Under the pieces are notes generated by a model, which saw nothing but the letters and a program-made list of their open reading frames with translations, did no database searches and was not told where the DNA came from. A DNA stretch of 6,493 nt. Source: Acidimicrobiia bacterium. GTDB taxonomy: Bacteria > Actinomycetota > Acidimicrobiia > IMCC26256 > JAENVU01. The stretch lies in the NCBI GenBank assembly GCA_017882945.1, contig JADGON010000232.1, forward strand, positions 1 to 6,493, written 5' to 3'. Positions 4,862 to 6,493 of the stretch are shown here, piece by piece (position 1 is the stretch's first letter; every line of letters begins with the position of its first letter). Made by a program: the position numbers and the translations under genes.

Positions 4862-5241
4862 AACGCGCCTTGGAGCACGTCGATCACCGGCGCAGCCCCG
4901 CGTTCGACCATCACCGACGCAACATCGAAGCGCAGGTCGCGGCCACCCAGGCCACTCTCCCCCAGCCAGCGCGCCGCCAGCGCCCGGATGCGCTGCTGCT
5001 TGACGCGTGTGATCGCCTCGACCGGAGCACCGAAGCGATTGCTCGACCGGGTCTTCACCTCGCAGAACACCACCCAGCGTCCCCGCCCCACGATCAGGTC
5101 GAGCTCACCCTCGCGGCGGCGCCAGTTCCGGTCGAGGATCTCGTAGCCGGCCTGCTCGTACCAGTCCGCGACGAGGGCTTCGCCCCGCTGACCGAGGACC
5201 CGGCGTGGGTTCGGCGCCGGGGGTTCGCGCGGCGGAGTCAC
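4858..5241 (-). CDS. yraN: UPF0102/YraN family endonuclease-like protein
   Basis: A 127-residue protein of the UPF0102 (YraN) family, with a PD-(D/E)XK nuclease-like fold and no firmly established cellular role; its usual neighbours suggest a link with DNA uptake or recombination. Family marks are complete: GQRGEALVADWYEQAGYEIL (17-36), RNWRRREGELDLI with E46 and D48, the EVK motif (61-63, in VVFCEVKTR), then RFGAPVEAI and a helical KQQRIRALAARWL. GTG 5241 is chosen because it overlaps the DUF2469 stop as GTGA and leaves a protein of family length; longer in-frame extensions would read through the DUF2469 gene. Translation is probably coupled to DUF2469. In many actinobacteria comM and dprA follow on the same strand; here a convergent zinc-site gene follows instead. 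Confidence 0.95.
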   Translation of the reverse strand: MTPPREPPAPNPRRVLGQRGEALVADWYEQAGYEILDRNWRRREGELDLIVGRGRWVVFCEVKTRSSNRFGAPVEAITRVKQQRIRALAARWLGESGLGGRDLRFDVASVMVERGAAPVIDVLQGAF

Positions 5242-5531
5242 AGCTCCTTGCCGGCGAGCTCCTCGATGTTGACGTCCTTGAAGGTCACCACACGGACGTT
5301 GGCCACGAAGCGCGCCGGCCGGTACATGTCCCAGACCCACGCATCCTGGAGCTCGAGCTCGAAGTAGACCCGGCCCTGCTCGTTGCGGACCTCCATCTTC
5401 ACCCCGTTGGTGAGATAGAAGCGTCGTTCCGTCTCCACGACGTACGCGAACATCGGCAGGACGTCGCGGTACTCCTTGTACAGCTGAAGCTCGATCTCGG
5501 TCTCGTATCGCTCGAGATCTTCAGCGCTCAC
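5238..5531 (-). CDS. DUF2469 family actinobacterial protein
   Basis: A 97-residue soluble acidic protein closely matching the actinobacterial DUF2469 family (M. tuberculosis Rv2901c). The block SAEDLERYETEIELQLYKEY, then FAYVVETERRFYLTN (28-42), then DAWVWDMYRPARFV (63-76) and VVTFKDVNIEEL (81-92) leave little doubt about the family. Its function is unknown. GTG 5531 has a GGAGG about seven bases upstream, and the protein then starts exactly as homologues do. The gene lies 55 bp after rplS and overlaps yraN by GTGA, so it belongs to the same right-to-left operon. The Mtb homologue is about the same length, with a slightly longer C-terminus. Its presence is one of the better taxonomic markers in this window. 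Confidence 0.95.
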   Translation of the reverse strand: MSAEDLERYETEIELQLYKEYRDVLPMFAYVVETERRFYLTNGVKMEVRNEQGRVYFELELQDAWVWDMYRPARFVANVRVVTFKDVNIEELAGKEL

Positions 5532-5563
5532 CCGTGACCCTCCGTCGGCTCCGACTCGTTTCC

Positions 5564-5590
5564 AGTCTAGGCCCGGTGGGGATGTGTCAG
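5564..5590 (-). promoter_or_regulatory. Weak candidate promoter before DUF2469-yraN
   Basis: Read on the minus strand, CTGACA (5590-5585, overlapping the rplS stop) and TAGACT (5569-5564) lie 15 bp apart, 33 bp before the DUF2469 start. CTGACA differs from the -35 consensus by one base and TAGACT fits TAnnnT, but the spacing is shorter than normal. It could provide internal transcription for DUF2469-yraN. Confidence 0.28.
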
Positions 5591-5931
5591 ACCCGCTTCT
5601 CTTTGATCTTCGCGGCCTTTCCGATGCGGTCGCGCTGGTAGTAGAGCTTGGCCCGACGTACGTCACCGACGGTCTGGCGCTCGATCTTGGCGATGATCGG
5701 CGAATGGACGGGGAACGTCCGCTCGACCCCGACCCCGAAGCTCACCTTGCGCACCGTGAACGTCTCCCGCAGCCCCGCGCCCTGGCGCCGGATGACCGCG
5801 CCCTGGAACACCTGCACCCGCTCCCGGTTGCCTTCCACCACCCGCACGTGCACCTTCACGGTGTCGCCCGGCGAGAAGGCCGGGATGTCGTCACGAAGTG
5901 ATGCGCGGTCGACCAGATCGGTGGGGTTCAT
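5587..5931 (-). CDS. rplS: 50S ribosomal protein bL19
   Basis: bL19 sits at the interface of the two ribosomal subunits, contacting 16S rRNA at an intersubunit bridge. The 114-residue product matches the family's usual length of about 115. The match is continuous: FSPGDTVKVHVRVVEGNRER (19-38), VQVFQGAVIRRQGAG (39-53), TFTVRKVSFGVGVERTFPVH (58-77), SPIIAKIERQTVGDVRRAKL (78-97), and the basic tail YYQRDRIGKAAKIKEKR. ATG 5931 is the start used by homologues (MNxxDLVD); upstream in-frame codons overlap trmD and are spurious. A GAGG lies somewhat far (about 12 bases) upstream. It is preceded by trmD with a 74 bp gap, the standard arrangement. The usual actinobacterial lepB and rnhB are not found between it and DUF2469. 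Confidence 0.98.
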   Translation of the reverse strand: MNPTDLVDRASLRDDIPAFSPGDTVKVHVRVVEGNRERVQVFQGAVIRRQGAGLRETFTVRKVSFGVGVERTFPVHSPIIAKIERQTVGDVRRAKLYYQRDRIGKAAKIKEKRV

Positions 5932-6005
5932 GGCGCGGGAGGTCCTCGGATCAGCCTGATACGGGCGCAGATCGGAACCGACCTGCGGAGTTGCGGCCCT
6001 TGATG

Positions 6006-6493
6006 TTATCGAGCCGGGGGCTCCGGCGGGAACTCGTCGAGCAGCGCCTGATCCTCGGGCCGGAGCCGCGTGCCCCCGTCCAGCAGGTCCGGGCGGCGCT
6101 CGAGCGTGCGCCGCAGCGCCGACGCCCGCCGCCACCGGGCCACCCGCTCGTGATCGCCGGAACGCAGGACCTCGGGCACGGTCCAGCCCCGGAACTCCGC
6201 CGGTCTCGTGTACTGGGGATACTCGAGCAGCCCGGTTGTGAACGACTCCTCGGTCACCGAGTCCTCGTTGCCCAGGACCCCGGGGACGAGCCGGCTGACG
6301 GCTTCGATCACGACGAGCGCAGCCGCTTCCCCGCCCGCGAGCACGAAGTCACCGACGCTCACCTCGCCGTCGCAGAGGTGATCGGCGACGCGCTGGTCGA
6401 CGCCCTCGTAGCGCCCGCAGATCAGCGAGAAGCCCGGACTACCGGCGAGGTCGTGCGCCATCGCCTGGTCGAAGGTCCGGCCACTCGCCGAGA
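6006..6493 (-). CDS. trmD: tRNA (guanine37-N1)-methyltransferase, C-terminal part (5' end outside window)
   Basis: TrmD uses S-adenosylmethionine to methylate G37 next to the anticodon of several tRNAs, preventing +1 frameshifting; it is a cytoplasmic SPOUT-family dimer. The frame runs off the right edge, leaving about 161 of the usual 230-250 residues. SAM-binding trefoil-knot motifs are visible: LICGRYEGVDQRV, then VSVGDFVLAGGEAAALV, then RLVPGVLGNEDS, GLLEYPQYTRPAEFRGWTVP and VLRSGDHERVARWR, and the C-terminal RRPDLL. The arginine matching E. coli R154 is present (RLVPGVLG). The residue 15 positions later, the catalytic Asp169 of E. coli in EDSF, reads Glu here (EESF, codon GAG at 6248-6246). 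The gene ends in TAA 74 bp before rplS, and they are presumably cotranscribed. Confidence 0.97.
   Translation of the reverse strand, partial: SASGRTFDQAMAHDLAGSPGFSLICGRYEGVDQRVADHLCDGEVSVGDFVLAGGEAAALVVIEAVSRLVPGVLGNEDSVTEESFTTGLLEYPQYTRPAEFRGWTVPEVLRSGDHERVARWRRASALRRTLERRPDLLDGGTRLRPEDQALLDEFPPEPPAR

Noticed and set aside
5932..6005. Structured leader or autoregulatory RNA before rplS
   Set aside because: The 74 bp gap has only fragmentary complementarity (GGTC/GACC, GATC) with unpaired interiors; it matches no leader motif I can recognise.

Overview
The window is high-GC, gene-dense actinobacterial chromosome. The evidence is a DUF2469 protein (a family known essentially only from Actinobacteria), frequent GTG starts, two tiny actinobacterial-type zinc-site proteins, and a probable leaderless -10/GTG start. 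I lean towards Acidimicrobiia or a related lineage, but that is inference from protein style. There are no tRNA or rRNA genes, CRISPR arrays or insertion sequences. Every stretch over 300 bp is coding.

Left part (1-3343): the 3' two-thirds of dprA (+) enters from the left edge and converges on a minus-strand pair. This pair is a DUF1295 membrane protein followed by an ECF sigma factor. Divergent from the pair, across about 230 bp, is a stand-alone cobalamin-binding protein with the CarH-type W-x9-EH signature but no DNA-binding domain. This is the most interesting block. DUF1295 next to an ECF sigma recalls Mycobacterium tuberculosis Rv0446c-sigK, but no anti-sigma gene follows the sigma here. 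The only obvious sensory protein nearby is the B12 protein, so a cobalamin- or light-responsive sigma module is a reasonable hypothesis.

Middle part (3441-4861): a 69-residue zinc-ribbon-like protein (+) converges on an enoyl-CoA hydratase/isomerase family gene (-). Divergent from the latter are a 36-residue single-pass membrane protein with a likely leaderless promoter and a 74-residue zinc-site protein. These last two are joined by a 7-codon ORF that overlaps both through ATGA.

Right part (4858-6493, minus strand): the conserved housekeeping series trmD (5' end off the right edge), rplS, DUF2469, yraN. It is transcribed right to left and ends stop-to-stop with the zinc-site gene in a shared CTAG. 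In many actinobacteria yraN is followed by comM and dprA on the same strand, and lepB and rnhB lie between rplS and DUF2469. Here lepB and rnhB are absent from that position, and dprA lies about 4 kb away in opposite orientation. The middle and left blocks therefore look like material inserted at, or rearranged into, an ancestral trmD-to-dprA neighbourhood.
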